From Omphalotus guepiniiformis (lineage: Eukaryota; Basidiomycota; Agaricomycetes; Agaricales; Omphalotaceae), in NCBI GenBank assembly GCA_028554645.1, contig JAQOOI010000021.1:1054001-1118000 (forward strand): a stretch of DNA of 64,000 nucleotides, read 5' to 3'. The notes under the pieces are model-generated. The model made no database searches, was not told the DNA's origin, and saw only the letters and a list, made by a program, of their open reading frames with translations. Position 1 is the first letter of the stretch. The number at the start of each line of letters is the position of its first letter. A program made the translations under genes and the position numbers. Shown piece after piece: positions 12,245 to 24,750 of the stretch.

Positions 12245-14057
12245 GTCAATTTAAAGTTGAAAGAGGTCCTTCAAAAGGGCAGCTCTTCCTCGCTAAGGTT
12301 TATATATCCGAAGACAATTAGGAAAGGGGGGAAACGCCTGAGAGGCCGAGACAAGAACAATGGCAATCAGTGCGCTTCAGTGGACCAGACGGGAGCCGAC
12401 TGATGAACCCTGCGAGGGTTTTACTTATAGACAATACTTATTACGGTTGGCGACCGCGAATTATTCGTGAATACAGCTATTGAAATGAAGATTAAGACTT
12501 CTTCAAGGCTCTAGGGAGAAGGCTAACCTTGTAAATTGTGAGTAGATGATAGGATAAAGGAGAAATGTTCTGATTCGGAAACTCAATTTACGCGAACATT
12601 CAAATTTGGTACACGTGATTTGCCTTGAGTTAGCGCTCGATAAGCGCCAAATCCATCCTATGTACCAATGCTGGACTGCACCTGCCATTGCATGAATTGC
12701 TCTCTATCAAGTTCTGACGCGCTTATTGAACCTTTCTCAATATTTTACATGTTTCCCCTCTGGAATCCTCAGAAGTCAATCTGGACCTCACTTGCACACG
12801 TGTAACTCTAGGCAATGCAGAAATGTTCTTCACGACTCAGTGCCTAATTGCGTCGTATCTTACAGTTCCGAGAAGCTCGATGAGAAGAAGGATATGCGTA
12901 TTTTTGGTGCCTTTTCGGAGCTCGAGGACCTAGACACAAGAAGTCAGAATTCGGTTCCCCACCTCCATTTCTTACTGCTAATCATTGAAGGCGGTGTGCC
13001 CGTCTAGACTTCGTAGAAACGACCTCCAATTCCAAACGATGGAAGCTTGAGTTTCTGCCCTCGACAGCTTCGACGGTCTTGGATGCAGCTCGGATTGGTT
13101 TCTGTCATTACTACATACCAGCTACACGAAGATCTCAGAGACTAGTCCTTTAGAGATAGCCACGGTCTAGACCTATACACTGTGTCAACTTGGGCTCGAC
13201 TCAGAGATGAAAACGCACCGTCTTTTCGTCCCTTCCCGATCGCGAATTTCTGTCTAGCACTGTATGGTAGACCGCCGCTTGGTGATATACCTTGTAGGTT
13301 CCCAAGTATGTTGGCGAGTGTCCTCCTGATTCCCGCGGATTAGCTATGCAGAATCAGTAGCGCCATCAGGCGGGTCAGAGCAGGTGCCGACGATAATCTC
13401 GTTCCTAAGTTTCCTTGGACTCGATTCCTCGAAGGTGCGCCGGGCGTGCGGAATGGCTCGCGGTGTTGTTCAATATCGTTCCTCCGTGTCGCCTTCCAGT
13501 AGCCGTAACCAGCACACGTGAAGGTCATTGATCCGTCTGGCGCCTACATCTTGCTGTGTGGGCTGCGATTATCCTCCTGGTGCAAGAGACCAACTCAAGA
13601 AGTTCATGTGAAGTGAGAATCAAATGCGCGGAGTGGCATCGCACGTTTCTCTAGAATGACTGATGGCAGAAAAGCCTCACAGAGCATACAATCGAGTCGA
13701 CCATCCGCGTGCATATCCCCAGCTCAGAAGATCCGCAGACGGACGACCTCGAACAAGCAAATGCTGTCGACGGCTGGGACAATAGTAGCAGCTTTTGAAT
13801 GCCTGCTTGAAAATTCAGTAAGAACTTAGGGGAGAACTTACATTACAACTGGCCATCCATATGATCAAAACAATCAGCTCATCACAGAGGATCTATACCT
13901 CTAAGCATGACCACGCATTTCCGACGATTAAAAAATTCTTCCATGTGCATTTCTACAAGCTCGTATCGTGGTTACTATTGCAGGAACTATTGAAAATTTG
14001 ATAACTGAAAATTTGATAAGAGGACAGGCAAAGTGTTCACAGTCAACATCAAAGTAA
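12245..14057. other. Gene-free stretch of 1.8 kb
   Basis: Only short frames without motifs in any of six frames. GC content and ATG/stop density look like neutral or decayed sequence. At its right end tgaaaatttgata occurs twice with a 15-bp period (13991-14018) just downstream of the cofilin stop. Confidence 0.6.
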
Positions 14058-14716
14058 TTAGTTGCCTCGGCTGGCCTTGTCGAGAACTGACATAGAGGGT
14101 AGCTTTAGTATCATTGTGAAGTAGAGTTCCACAGAAAGGCAACGCACCACTCTCATATGCAACTTCGTCCATGTCAGTTCCCTGAATCTCTATAGCAATT
14201 CCGACAAGTGATTTTCGCAAGGCATCCTTCGACGACGCGAACAACATCTTCTGCTTGATCTTGGCATTATCAGGAGTCCTTATCATTATAATCAGCAAAT
14301 CGAATCCAATCGTCAAGGCAGATACCATCCAGGAGTAGGTCGCTTGGAAGGTAGATTGGATAGGAATAGCAGGATAGATACAGTATGAATGGACAATGGA
14401 CAAACTCACCACATGAAAAAGCAGAGCTTGTTTCTGATGCCAGCACCCTCCTTCTCGAACTCAAAGTCGTATATAGCCCATCTGCACTCGGTTTCTGGTA
14501 GATCGGCGAGGAATTCTTCATAGTCTTTCGATTCAGACTTCTTCTCAGTGATGATCTCGGTGTTGTCTTTGTTGAGGTTGAAGACGATGTACTTCAACTT
14601 CTTGCCTAGCTTCAAAGATTGAAAGTCCTCGAGACAGGAAGGGTTGACGCCAACACCGGAGGCCTTCGATATACTTTAATACACATCTGGTATTAAAAGG
14701 TAAAAGAACTGACCAT
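14058..14716 (-). CDS. COF1: Cofilin / actin-depolymerising factor
   Basis: Four exons encode 138 residues: 14716-14714 (the ATG alone), 14663-14410, 14278-14148 and 14086-14058. The assembled start M-ASGVGVNPSCLEDFQSLKLG is exactly what cofilins show, including a regulatory serine at position 3. The ADF-homology fold is complete: KLGKKLKYIVFNL, the actin-binding helix segment TECRWAIYDFEF, LCFFMWTPDNAKIKQKMLFASSKDAL, and the end VLDKASRGN. Cofilin severs ADP-actin filaments at patches and septa. The 3-nt first exon and 29-nt last exon are supported by conservation and GT-AG borders. The neighbour upstream of its start is alpha-actinin, another actin-binding protein, on the same strand. Confidence 0.95.
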
Positions 14717-14925
14717 GGTGAAAGTTGAATGAGATGGATGTGGTAGTAAAGATGAAAGGACTTGAAATGTTGTGGCGGTGTGGTAACCTGATCAAGCACA
14801 CGACTGCCCAAATATACTTCAAGCTTAATTCAATTGAGCGAGTTGCTGTACAAATTCTGTGACTCAATTACTATGCCGAGTATATCGATGCAGGAAAGGG
14901 AAGGAGAAATGAGATAAACTCTATA

Positions 14926-17647
14926 CTACGCAAATACATCGTCCAACCACCGCTCATAGTCGTACTCTGGCTCTCCTGCTTCATTGGGCGCATTAGGCAT
15001 AGCCTCACGCAGAAACTCAATTGCTGCTGCTGGTAAGTGTGCAATCCGCAGGTCAAGCTCGGTAACGAAAGGCTGCGCGCGCAATCGATCAAAGGTCAAG
15101 ACGATTCATCGAGTAAACGTATAGACACACCTTGTCCGAAGCAATCCCCCGGAATGACTCTCGGAGTTGATCTGGTGACGTTTGATCTTCAGTAATATCG
15201 ACCTTAGATACTTTCAAAAATTAGCCAGATGCTGAATGAAACCCTGCTCACCAGCAAATTAATGAAGGCTTCAAATGTCACTGCGCCGTAATCCTGCATT
15301 AGCTGGTCATATATGTAATCCATGTCCTCATCCTATACATCGGTATTGAAGGTCTGGGTAGAACACAATGCAGCAATATACGCACTGAATATACAATTCC
15401 CAAGCTCGCCAATGCAGCCGTCATTTCTGACTGATTCAACGTGTTTGACTCATCCCTATCGAAATACCTGAACGTGCCCTCGAATTGCTCAAGCTGCGCC
15501 GGAGTCAAGTTCGTCATATTTCGCGAGACAATCTAGTTGGATGAAGTCGGTCAATGTAGCTTTTCGACATAATTCAGATATTACCTGATTGTCGATGAAA
15601 GCAATTTTCTTTGCAATACTCTGAACCACCAATTCAAGCTCGAACGCCAAATCTTGGCAAGTGAATACTGTATAATCGTTTTCTTCCACGTTTGCAGCAG
15701 CGCAGTCAGCTTCTGCTTCTGTGACGCGGTCGAAAGTTTCGGCAAGGGCGGGTATTCGGGTTTGAATTTGCTGCACCTGTTGTTGTTGCACCTGAAAAAG
15801 AATCAGTGGATGAACAGATATTGTCCTGAATCGTATACCTCTAGCGGGCCGTCAATGGCCGTAAGTTCGGAGGAAATTTCGTGAAGACGTTGTTCGAAAT
15901 CATTTGCCAGACCTGCAAATTTCTTCCGCAGAGTCTCCTTGATCCTACTTAGTTTGTCAGAGAGGATCCGAGATGAATAAACATAGAAGCTGACTGTCGT
16001 ATCTGGGCATTGATCGCGCGCGATTGTTGAGCTTCAGAAGCTAAGAGTTCTTTCCATGCATCGTCCAAATCAGACAGCGCTAGTCCATCAGGAGGCACGT
16101 ATTCTCTCAGCCCGTAAGTTTTCAGTTTGGTTTGAACATTCCCAAAAAGTGTTGCGACATCCTGCTTCTCAGTGACCCAAGTGCGTTTCGTCGTCTGCTT
16201 GTAGTCGGTGAATTCAGCTGAATGTTCCTTTGCGTCCGTATACGTGCCCGTGAAGACGCTTGCCAACCAGCTTGACTGTTTTTGAGATAGAGCCGACAGA
16301 AGCTGAAGAGCGATGAGCATTCTCCACCGGAAGTATAGAGGGCCTCGCACTCACGACCCGTATGCGACGTTCATAGTCATTTCGTGATACCCAAACAGAC
16401 TGCATGAGCTCTGCAAACTTTTCGACGCGTCGAGACACGGTCTCAGCCTGATCTAGATCAGACTTGGGTTAGAAGAGATGGTAGCATGATGATTAGAGCT
16501 TACCCATTGAGGAAAAGGCATGGAAGTAACTGGCAATGTACGTCATAACACTGCGTTCGTCTGGGTGGCTCGAGTCACACAAATCTTCAACTTCGAGTAG
16601 TTGCTAAGTATTCCTGAAGTCAACATAACGAAGAAAGTCAACGGTGCCGTAGGTTTTACCGGGATATTGAGGTGCTCAGCCGCAATCTTGAATGCGAGCC
16701 TTGTGTTTTCATGTCGATCAGCCTGACACAAATGAGACTGTATTTGTGGCATAACAAATGATAAATACATACCTTGTTCAGTTTGTCATAGTCCAGCAAA
16801 TCTGGTCGGTGGCAGTGAATCAAGGCGCATCTGCCAAGTATTGAGATCAGCGATTATCTGTCATATAGAGGTATCGCTCATACAGAGCAAGTCCATCCGA
16901 CCAGCTTAGGGAGAAATCTTGTACATCAACTTCCTTGTAGGGTTCTGTCTTTCGCTGACACCATAACAGAAGACCTTCTTTGGCGGAAAGTCCTTCTTCA
17001 CTTTTCAACGCCGAGTTTGAGCATCCTCTATTTATGAGGAGTGTTTAAATATCATGCACCTGATGTCCGCAATAGTGAATCGAAGAATGAGGGTCCATAT
17101 CATACCAAGTATGAGTTTAAGATTGCCGTCGATGATATCTGTAGGCGAATTCAGGAGTTGCACGAGAGGTTTAGACAAGATATTCGCCTTCTGGACCAAT
17201 ATTTGTGAGTTTCACGCCTCTTGAAGTGATGAATTCCAGAGCTTTGTTGACGTTCTCAGCTTTCTGGACACGCATTCGAGGTGCTTTATTGTAACGACCG
17301 AGTGATACGTCCCCTGAAAAGATGCTGTATGAAGAAGACGTCCTTCAGGCACAGTCAAGACGTACCCATAATTTCCTATAGACATATCAATGACAAAGTA
17401 ACGATGAAAGGCGCAGGTACAAGCATACCATTAACTGTATAAGCCGAACACCATCAGACAGATCTTTCACAAGTGAGGACATTGGTGGAAGTCCATTCGT
17501 CTCTAGTTTCGTGTTTAACCTTGGGAATTACCATTTCAGAACCATCGTGAGCTACTGAAGTTCGCTGCAGTGTTTGCAAAGTAAAGTGCACCATTTACAA
17601 AAGGTTCTTTCTTGTACGTCTCGTGAACGAGTCTCCAAGGAGTCCAT
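14926..17647 (-). CDS. ain1: Alpha-actinin (Ain1-like actin cross-linker)
   Basis: About 17 short exons give roughly 630 residues, matching fission yeast-type alpha-actinin. Two calponin-homology domains fill residues ~10-240: the first begins [15 protein letters not shown] and contains [15 protein letters not shown], the second contains [15 protein letters not shown] and [17 protein letters not shown]. Spectrin-like coiled-coil repeats follow ([15 protein letters not shown] to [17 protein letters not shown]). A C-terminal EF-hand pair follows, with the loop [12 protein letters not shown] and a second hand around [16 protein letters not shown]. The end is YERWLDDVF plus Ala. The product cross-links actin in the contractile ring. 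One intron, ending at acceptor ...ctacag near 17121, starts with GC rather than GT. Its start lies 234 bp from the divergent Pob3 start. Confidence 0.95.
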
Positions 17648-17881
17648 TCTAGCACAGCGATTACTGAAGCAGAGTAAGGTAATTGAGTGAGAAACAGAAA
17701 GGAAGGGAGCAAAATTGAAGAGGAAGAAAGAAAGCAAAAGGGTTGAGTTGAGCGGCCCAGGCAACCCCACTTCATCGGGACGCGTTCATTTGAATATGTA
17801 ATAGACTCATTCGGCGCGTCCAAACCTTTCTTCGCCTTCTGCACTCATCATCGCATCACTCATCGTCCCTCTGCGACCACG
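17648..17881. promoter_or_regulatory. Divergent promoter between alpha-actinin and POB3
   Basis: These 234 bp separate the two start codons and must hold both promoters. The stretch just upstream of alpha-actinin on its coding strand is very CT-rich (about 17690-17750), as is common before starts of highly expressed fungal genes. I see no clear TATA box. Confidence 0.5.
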
Positions 17882-20229
17882 ATGACCACTCAATTTGATG
17901 GAATATATCATGGGCTTTCACGGGAAATTGGCAGTGCGTATGTCGAGTCCTGCTGTTGACTCCGAATTCACCATTTTTTTCTCGGGAAGAATTTCGTGTC
18001 GCTGTCAGTGGAATGGCCTGGAAAGGAGCAGAAACTGAGGGAGTCACTGCAATGTCTGCAAACGATATTAAATGGGTCCAGTGGCTTCGCGTTGCGCGGA
18101 ACTTTCAACTTCGGGTCGGCCTAAAGGACCATCGCAAGGAAACCTTTGATGGCTTCGCGCGTGAGGTAGACACTTTTCTGGAGTTCACGATTAATCATCC
18201 ACTCAAAATGCCTCTTATATTGGTAGGATCACGACAAGATGGCTTCTCTCCTCAAAAATCATTTCGCAATTACTCTCGAGACACGAGAGACGTCTCTTAA
18301 AGGTTGGAATTGGGGAGTGACTGACTTCCAAGGTGTGCGATCAGCTCGTGGCTCATTGTTCCCTATGAACATGTCTTTCGGTTTACAGGACAAGATTTGG
18401 CTTTCACTGTATCTGACCGAACAGCTTTCGAGCTCCCTTTACAGCATGTGGCGAACTCGAACATTGCTGGGCGAACGGAAGTCTCCTTGGAATTTTCCAA
18501 CCCCTCTACTAGCACGAAGTCGAAAGGTGCCGTAGACGAAATGGTGGAAATTCGCTTCTATGTTCCGGGTACCCAATCCAAGCTGAAGGGCTCGGATGCT
18601 GGCTCGGGAGACGAAGATAATATTGACGACGAGGAGGTCAGCGCTGCTCAGGTGTTTCATGACATGGTGAAGGAGAAAGCTGCAATTGGACAAGTTTCTG
18701 GCGATATGATTCTCAGTTTCGAGGAAGTGCTCGTGCTGACGCCCCGAGGTCGTTACGATGTAGTCATGTTTCAAGATTTCCTTCGTCTGCGTGGAAAGAC
18801 ATACGACTACAAAATCACATATTCTAAAATCTCAAGACTATTCCTTCTTCCCAAGGATGATCAGCACGTCTTGTTCATAGTGAGTGCTAACTTTTTAAAA
18901 AGATATGACTATTACTCATCGCTTTTCGGTAGCTTGGATTGGCTGAGCCCATTCGACAAGGCCAGACCGGTTACCAATATCTAGTCATGCAATTCAGCCG
19001 AGAGGAGGAAACCACTGCTGAGCTCAACATGGAAGAGTGAGTGAACACGCAATGTTGAATGCATAAGCTTGCTCCAACCAATTGATTTAGTGAGGAGATT
19101 GCCAAGTACGAAAAACTGCAAAAGGTGTACGAATGTCCAACATATGAAGTTGTGTCGAGCGTTTTCCGAGCGTTATCACACAAAAAGATCATTGGCTCTG
19201 GAACATTTCAAAGGTTGGTAGCTAATTTCATTCTGACATCCGCATCATTCAATCTCGCTTTCAAAGTCGCGATGGACATCCTGGCATAAAAGCCAACCTC
19301 AAGGCTGTCCAAGGAGACCTTTTCATGCTGGAGAAATATATCTTTTTCGTCTCTAAGCAGCCCAGCCTTATTGAGCTCGCCGAAATCCATCAAGTTGTCT
19401 TCTCTCGAGTTGGTGCGAGCATGGGCGCTGCTGCAGCTCGAACTTTCGACCTCAAGATCGTCACAAAGGGCGGTCCAGAGTATACTTTCAGCTCTATCAA
19501 CAAGGAAGAGCACGAGCCAACCGAATCATATTTGAAGGATAAGAAAATTCGGATCAAGAACGAGATGGTGCCAGATGCGGATACGTTGATGGCTGCTGCA
19601 GTCGATGATGACGAAGACGAAGACATGCAGAGCGTCGACTCGGACGATAGTGCGCCAAGACCCAAACCTACTCGTGTCAATGCAGATGATGACGATAGCG
19701 AGTCGGACGGTATGTACTGTATGTTATCATCCTTGATTAAAGCTGAAGAAGAAACACTTTAACAGAGGACTTCCAAGCCTCTTCCTCAGATGAAGGGTCT
19801 CCGAGTGAGAGCGACTCGTCGGAAGGAGGTGCTGATACTGCTTCAGATGCGAGTGGGGATCGCGATCTTGCGAAACCGAAAAAGAAATCAAAGACCAAGG
19901 GTAAGGAGAAGGAGAATGGCGATGCGCCAAAGAAGAAGAAGGCCAAGAAAGGAGATGAAAGCGATGCTGATGATGACGAGGGGGAGAAGCCGAAGAAAAA
20001 ACCCGCTCCAAAGCCGAAACCTAAGAAAAAATCCGACGATGAGATGGATGTTGATGAGGAGAAACCCAAGCCTAAACCTAAGCCTAAGCCCAAGGCCAAA
20101 CCGGCGCCCAAGGACGACGGCGATATTGTAGATGCTAAGGAAAAGCCCCGACCTAAACCGAAAGCGAAGCCGAAGAAGGACGGGGAATCGCCTGAGCCAC
20201 CAAAGAAGAAACAGAAAACAACGGACTAA
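17882..20229 (+). CDS. POB3: FACT complex subunit POB3 (SSRP1 without HMG box)
   Basis: Eight exons (17882-17933, 17990-18165, 18227-18332, 18389-18879, 18933-19036, 19091-19213, 19267-19709, 19766-20229) encode 652 residues. FACT is the histone chaperone that reorganises nucleosomes during transcription and replication, and Pob3 pairs with Spt16. The N-terminal dimerisation/PH part starts FDGIYHGLSREIGKFRVAVSG. The POB3 middle double-PH domain contains MILSFEEVLVLTPRGRYDV, GQTGYQYLVMQFSREEE and SRVGASMGAAAARTFDLKI. A strongly acidic stretch follows (DDDEDEDMQSVDSDDS). Instead of an HMG box the tail is an unusually long Lys/Pro repeat region of about 110 residues, rich in KPKPK units. Identity is near certain. 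The tail is the variable part. Confidence 0.96.
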
Positions 20230-20498
20230 GTTGCTATCCTTAGGCCATCACTTTACTATTATCTCGCCACCTTCCATACTACTCTTGATTCCATCGCTGT
20301 CTTGGTTTCTATAAATGCATTGTCTAGCATCAACTATTTCCATTATGTACCATGCAGGGCTAATCGATTACAGCAAAAGAGCTTGAACTACAGATCCGGA
20401 GGTTAGGTTTATAAGGAGCGTAAGGTTTTACAACAAAGAATGGTGATACATGTATCATGGAGAGGACCAAATTGGACAATGATATAAGTAGATTGACC

Positions 20499-23400
20499 TT
20501 AGTTCCGCAACAAGGAACCAGGTTCGAAGAGACTATCAGGAGCCACATTGACGAGAGGTTGCACCCGAGCACCCTTTCTGGTTCCGGATCGAGTCAGAGA
20601 GGATGATGCTCCACTTGTATTTGTAGCGACAGCACCACTGGATTTAGGTCCACTGGATTTAGGTTGAAAGAGAACATTTCGCTCTTGATGTAACACATAG
20701 GACTGTAAGAGATTGGTCAGAAGTGGTTTAGCCAATAGGTATTTTTGAACAGCTTACACGAGCCAAGAGAATCTTTTCCATCCATTTCTCTCCGGCATCG
20801 GTTTTGCACGAAAACAGATGAAGATAATCTGCCGTATTTTCGAAAAAAGTTAGATTATCCGTAGATTTGATAGCAAATGTGTAATCCTTGGGAGCTTTGA
20901 TATGGCGAGTAACTTGATACACGTCAAAGTTGGAAAGTGAACATAGCATCACTTCGTCTTTTCCCTAATATCTCATTCATATCTTTTGCCTTCGAGTAGG
21001 AAGAGAAAAACTTCCTCCTTCGCGCTTAGATAGCCATAAACAGTGCTCTCTGAGAACCATGTAGCGCTTGTTCCACTTTCCTCTTTTACTCTCCCATTCA
21101 ACATATCCAAAATGAGTAGGAGAAGCAGTGGGCAAAGCCTACAACGAGTAATCATTGGTACCAAGATTACAACCATAGCAACGAATTTCTTACCGAAATA
21201 CTCAGCAAAGGAGCCAACGGAGTCAGCTTGATCAGAAACACGTTCACCAACTTGTCCTTGTTCCAGGAGGCTTCGATGTCTGATAGAAGCTCGAAATTTC
21301 GAATGGGGCGTTCTAGGTACGTTCAAACGTGTCAACATCACTCCATGTTCGCCAGAAAGCATGATACTTGCCCATTCCAAAGTCCTGAGCAATCTCAAAA
21401 ACCATCCATCCACCGCTTCCTCTCCATTCCTTCAGCGCACCTTGAGCCTCTACCATCTTAAGAACCTCTCCAGCAGACGTTAAAGAGCTGATTTCTACTA
21501 CAACAAAACGCTGTCTATCGCCAATGAAGACCCGTTGCTGGACAAGAGTGTGCTTGTTCTGCCGTGACAATATTTCTGCAGGAGCAGAAACAGGCATCAA
21601 TGGCCGAGAGTGCTCGAGCGAAGTCCTCGTAGACTTTGCTTCAGGACTCTTCACAGTTCGCTTTCTCTCAAGTTTCTGAGGACGGGGCGGTGACTGCTCG
21701 AAAGGTGCGCTCACAGCTCTTGATTTCATGCTGAGATGCCGCTGATCGTTATGCGTCACGCTGAGAGCACGGGCGCGGGCAGTATTATGAGCGATCTTGG
21801 ACTCCGCGTCAGCCGGAAGAGGTACCATACTCCGCTCCTCTGTGCGCCTGGTGTCGGCATGGAAGGACCGCATGGGTCGGAGTATGCGCCTCGACGGAAC
21901 CGCGCTCTCCATGCTCTGAGGGGAAGTGACCATAGGTCCGTGCTCTCCCGAAGAGCGACTGCGAGGTATAGAGGATGGATTTGAAGAGGAGGCCTTTCCA
22001 TTAACTTGTATGTCCTCGAGTTTTTTGGTAAGATCATCGATGGGAAATGGAGGAGGAACAGAGTCATGCGCAGTCTGCGCCCGAGGTCTTCGCACGGATT
22101 TCATAGCGTGAAGGGCAGCTTCTTGGGTACTAGAAATCATAGAAGGCCGTGGTGGTGGTGATGCTGCACCTGGAGGAGACTTTACGGCGGCTTGCCGATT
22201 GCGAGCTTGCTCTCGAGCTTGGCGCTCTTGTCTACGGCGCTCTCTGGCTTCTCGATCCTTCATTCGGATGCTTTGTTGGGCTCTCAAAGCGGTTGGGATC
22301 TTTTTCGCGAGAGGGACATTGTCGTCGTCCGAATCAGCACCCTGAGCGTTGGCGACTGGAGGTCGAGCGCTAGGTTCACCGTACTCATCCGAGGAACTTT
22401 CTTCTTCCTCCTCTTCGTCGAGTTCGGAAGAATCAGACAAGGGGTATACGTTTCGGTAACCATTATTGCGCCTATTGTGATCGCCATCGTCACCTCCATC
22501 CCCTCCAGATCCTGCCCATGATGATCCATAATCACCCCCATAATTCCCATATCCTCCTCCTCCATTGTCATGACCCATACCATTTCCACTAGATGCCCCA
22601 TTGCCAGTACCACGACTTCTTCCCCTCTGACCATAGTCTTCAGCACCATCAACCATTTCAGTCTCAAAATGTTTCGCAGTGCGACCCCGGGGTACAGCCA
22701 TAATGGCAGATTGTCCCTGTGGAGTTGCACTTAAGCCTCTAGTGTTGCTATGCCGCCCAGGTACTGGCATCGCACGAATGGTCCCAGCAGATGTGCCTGG
22801 CTGGAATATGCTGTCGTCTTCCTCAGCTACACAGAGCAAGTTCACGTTGAAAGTCGCGTCGGACAAAGACGTGTGAGGAGTGATGGGTGTAGGACCACGT
22901 TTCCGCGAGGCTTTGAGGAGCTCCGAAAAAACTTTTGAATCATCACTCTCGTGCTCATGCGGGCCAATCCCAAAATAGAATTGTGAATTTAGCGAAGAAG
23001 AGTCCGAAATGGAAGAATCAACCGGAATATTTTGGAAGGTGGCGCTCTGCGGGTAACCCGTAGAAGATGGTTCAGGCAGGAAATGTTGTTCGTAGCTTGA
23101 ATAGTCATCTGAGGAAGAATCAGAGGTGAATGAAGGAGAATATTCATCATGCGGAGAGTTTAAACTACTCGAAGAACTCCGCTCGCTTGAGAAAGATTCT
23201 CTTCCTATGGAAGAGTCAGATTGCTGAGTACGGAGAAGTTTATTTCGGGTCGAGTTGATGGTGGGAGACGTTTCTCGCAATCGATCTAACCAGTCCCAAG
23301 TGGCATACTCTTCCCCATCAGACTCTGAAGACGAAGTGGAAAACGACCGAGATCGAGGATTAGGGCTAGTACGTTGGTCGGAAAGCTCGGGGGACATTGA

Positions 23401-24750
23401 GCGTGAGAGAGCGGCCAGTGAAACTTCCTCCTCGCTTGGAAGTCGTATGGGAACTCCAGATAGGAGTAACTCTTCTTCTGAGTAGGCAGAAGTCGATGCA
23501 TGGGAAGATGAGGCGTGCAACAGCTCGCTTGGACGGGCTTCCTCGGGTGAGGTGGAAAAGGGTATCGGCTCGTCGTAATACTCGTCTTCTGGGGAAGAAA
23601 GATCCAAGAAATCACCGTCGAGGTCCGACACAAAATCTGACGCAAATGACGCTGACAGAGCAGGACCAATCATTCTTTCTTGCTGGACCTTCGAGTCTGA
23701 GGACTGGGCGGGGGAAGCTGGTAGCCCAAACGATGGTGTGTCCCAGGGTTCGGACGGTAGATGGGCACCAACCCTGCCTTTACGCACCTGGACGTTCATG
23801 TAGATCAGTACTATTGGTAAGAATTTGAAGAAGCCCTGGAAGGACTAACCTTGTTAGGTATCCCAACATTCATCTTGGCCAAAGTAGAGAGAGAGGGTAA
23901 TGAAGGACGAGGTGCGAACGCCCGCTTCTGATACGCTGGACGCGCGTGTAGAGGTTGTGTATAAGAGAAGGTGCGTAATCCGACGGATGGTGCTAGGACA
24001 GCGGTAGAGTCAGAGGGAAAATCGGTGTGGGTCGGTGAAAGGGGAGATTTAGGTGTTGTTGGAACCGAAGGAGAGGCTATGGATAATATAGGAGGGAGTA
24101 TTGATGAATTGGCACGCGATCTAGACGCGACGGGAGCGACAGAAAGGTCGGCGAAAGGATCATCATCAATGAGAGAATCGGGTGATGTTGTGGACGAAGA
24201 GACTGAAAATGCCTGTAAGTTTGAAGGCGAATCGAATTGGTCGTAATAGACACTTGAAGTGGAAGTAAAAGAGCGGGACCTCCGCCTGCCATTGTCCATC
24301 GTAGCCCGGGGGTAAGGTTCAGAAGGGAAGGCGGAATCGGAGGACTGATGGAAGTTCAAGAAAGCTTCAACTTCAAGGGACATATGTTCTTTCGTGACCA
24401 TAGTGATGTTGACCTCCGAATTTGTAAGGAAGATGTCGCGATGGGGTAAGTAAACCTCCGCAGGAGAAGAGTACATACAACTCTATGATATGTAAACAAA
24501 TCGTTTTATCAGAATAACCGGAGAGCGCACCCGCCACGCTACGTAAACTGGAGAAGGGAAAACATACTGAGTATGACAGATGTACGTGGGGAGCGGGACC
24601 ATCTAGCGCTAGCTCAATGGCCTTTACGCCAGTGCAAGTTGCAACCTGGGGAGATATACAGAGCTGACCGGGTAGCGCTGGGCAGAGAATGTTTTTTCGT
24701 GGAGAGAAAACAGAAGAAGGAGTCACAAGAGGTTGATTAGTGGTCGTCAT
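20499..24750 (-). CDS. RA-PH domain adaptor protein with long disordered N-terminus
   Basis: Seven exons (24750-24568, 24482-23850, 23787-21372, 21312-21194, 21138-21012, 20957-20758, 20702-20499) give 1293 residues in frame. The first ~950 are Ser/Pro-rich and disordered, with an Asp/Ser patch and a Gly/Asn-rich patch near 22480-22640. The Ras-association-like domain begins VFIGDRQRFVVVEISSLTSAGEVLKMVEAQGA. It is followed by a linker ERPIRNFELLSDIEASWNKD and a PH domain (HFGYVEWESKRGKWNKRYMVLRE to EVMLCSLSNFDVYQVTR and CKTDAGEKWMEKILLAR). The RA-PH pairing resembles animal MRL/Grb7-type adaptors and the fungal proteins of that layout, so a small-GTPase effector at the membrane is likely. The intron at 21371-21313 is GC-AG (donor GCAAGT). 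Confidence 0.85.

Noticed and set aside
13340..13528. A 62-codon frame in the gene-free stretch at 12.2-14 kb
   Set aside because: No motif, no splice partners and no start context. Consistent with chance.
19737..20111. A 124-codon minus-strand Phe/Gly/Ser-rich frame
   Set aside because: Complement of the Lys/Pro repeat tail of POB3.
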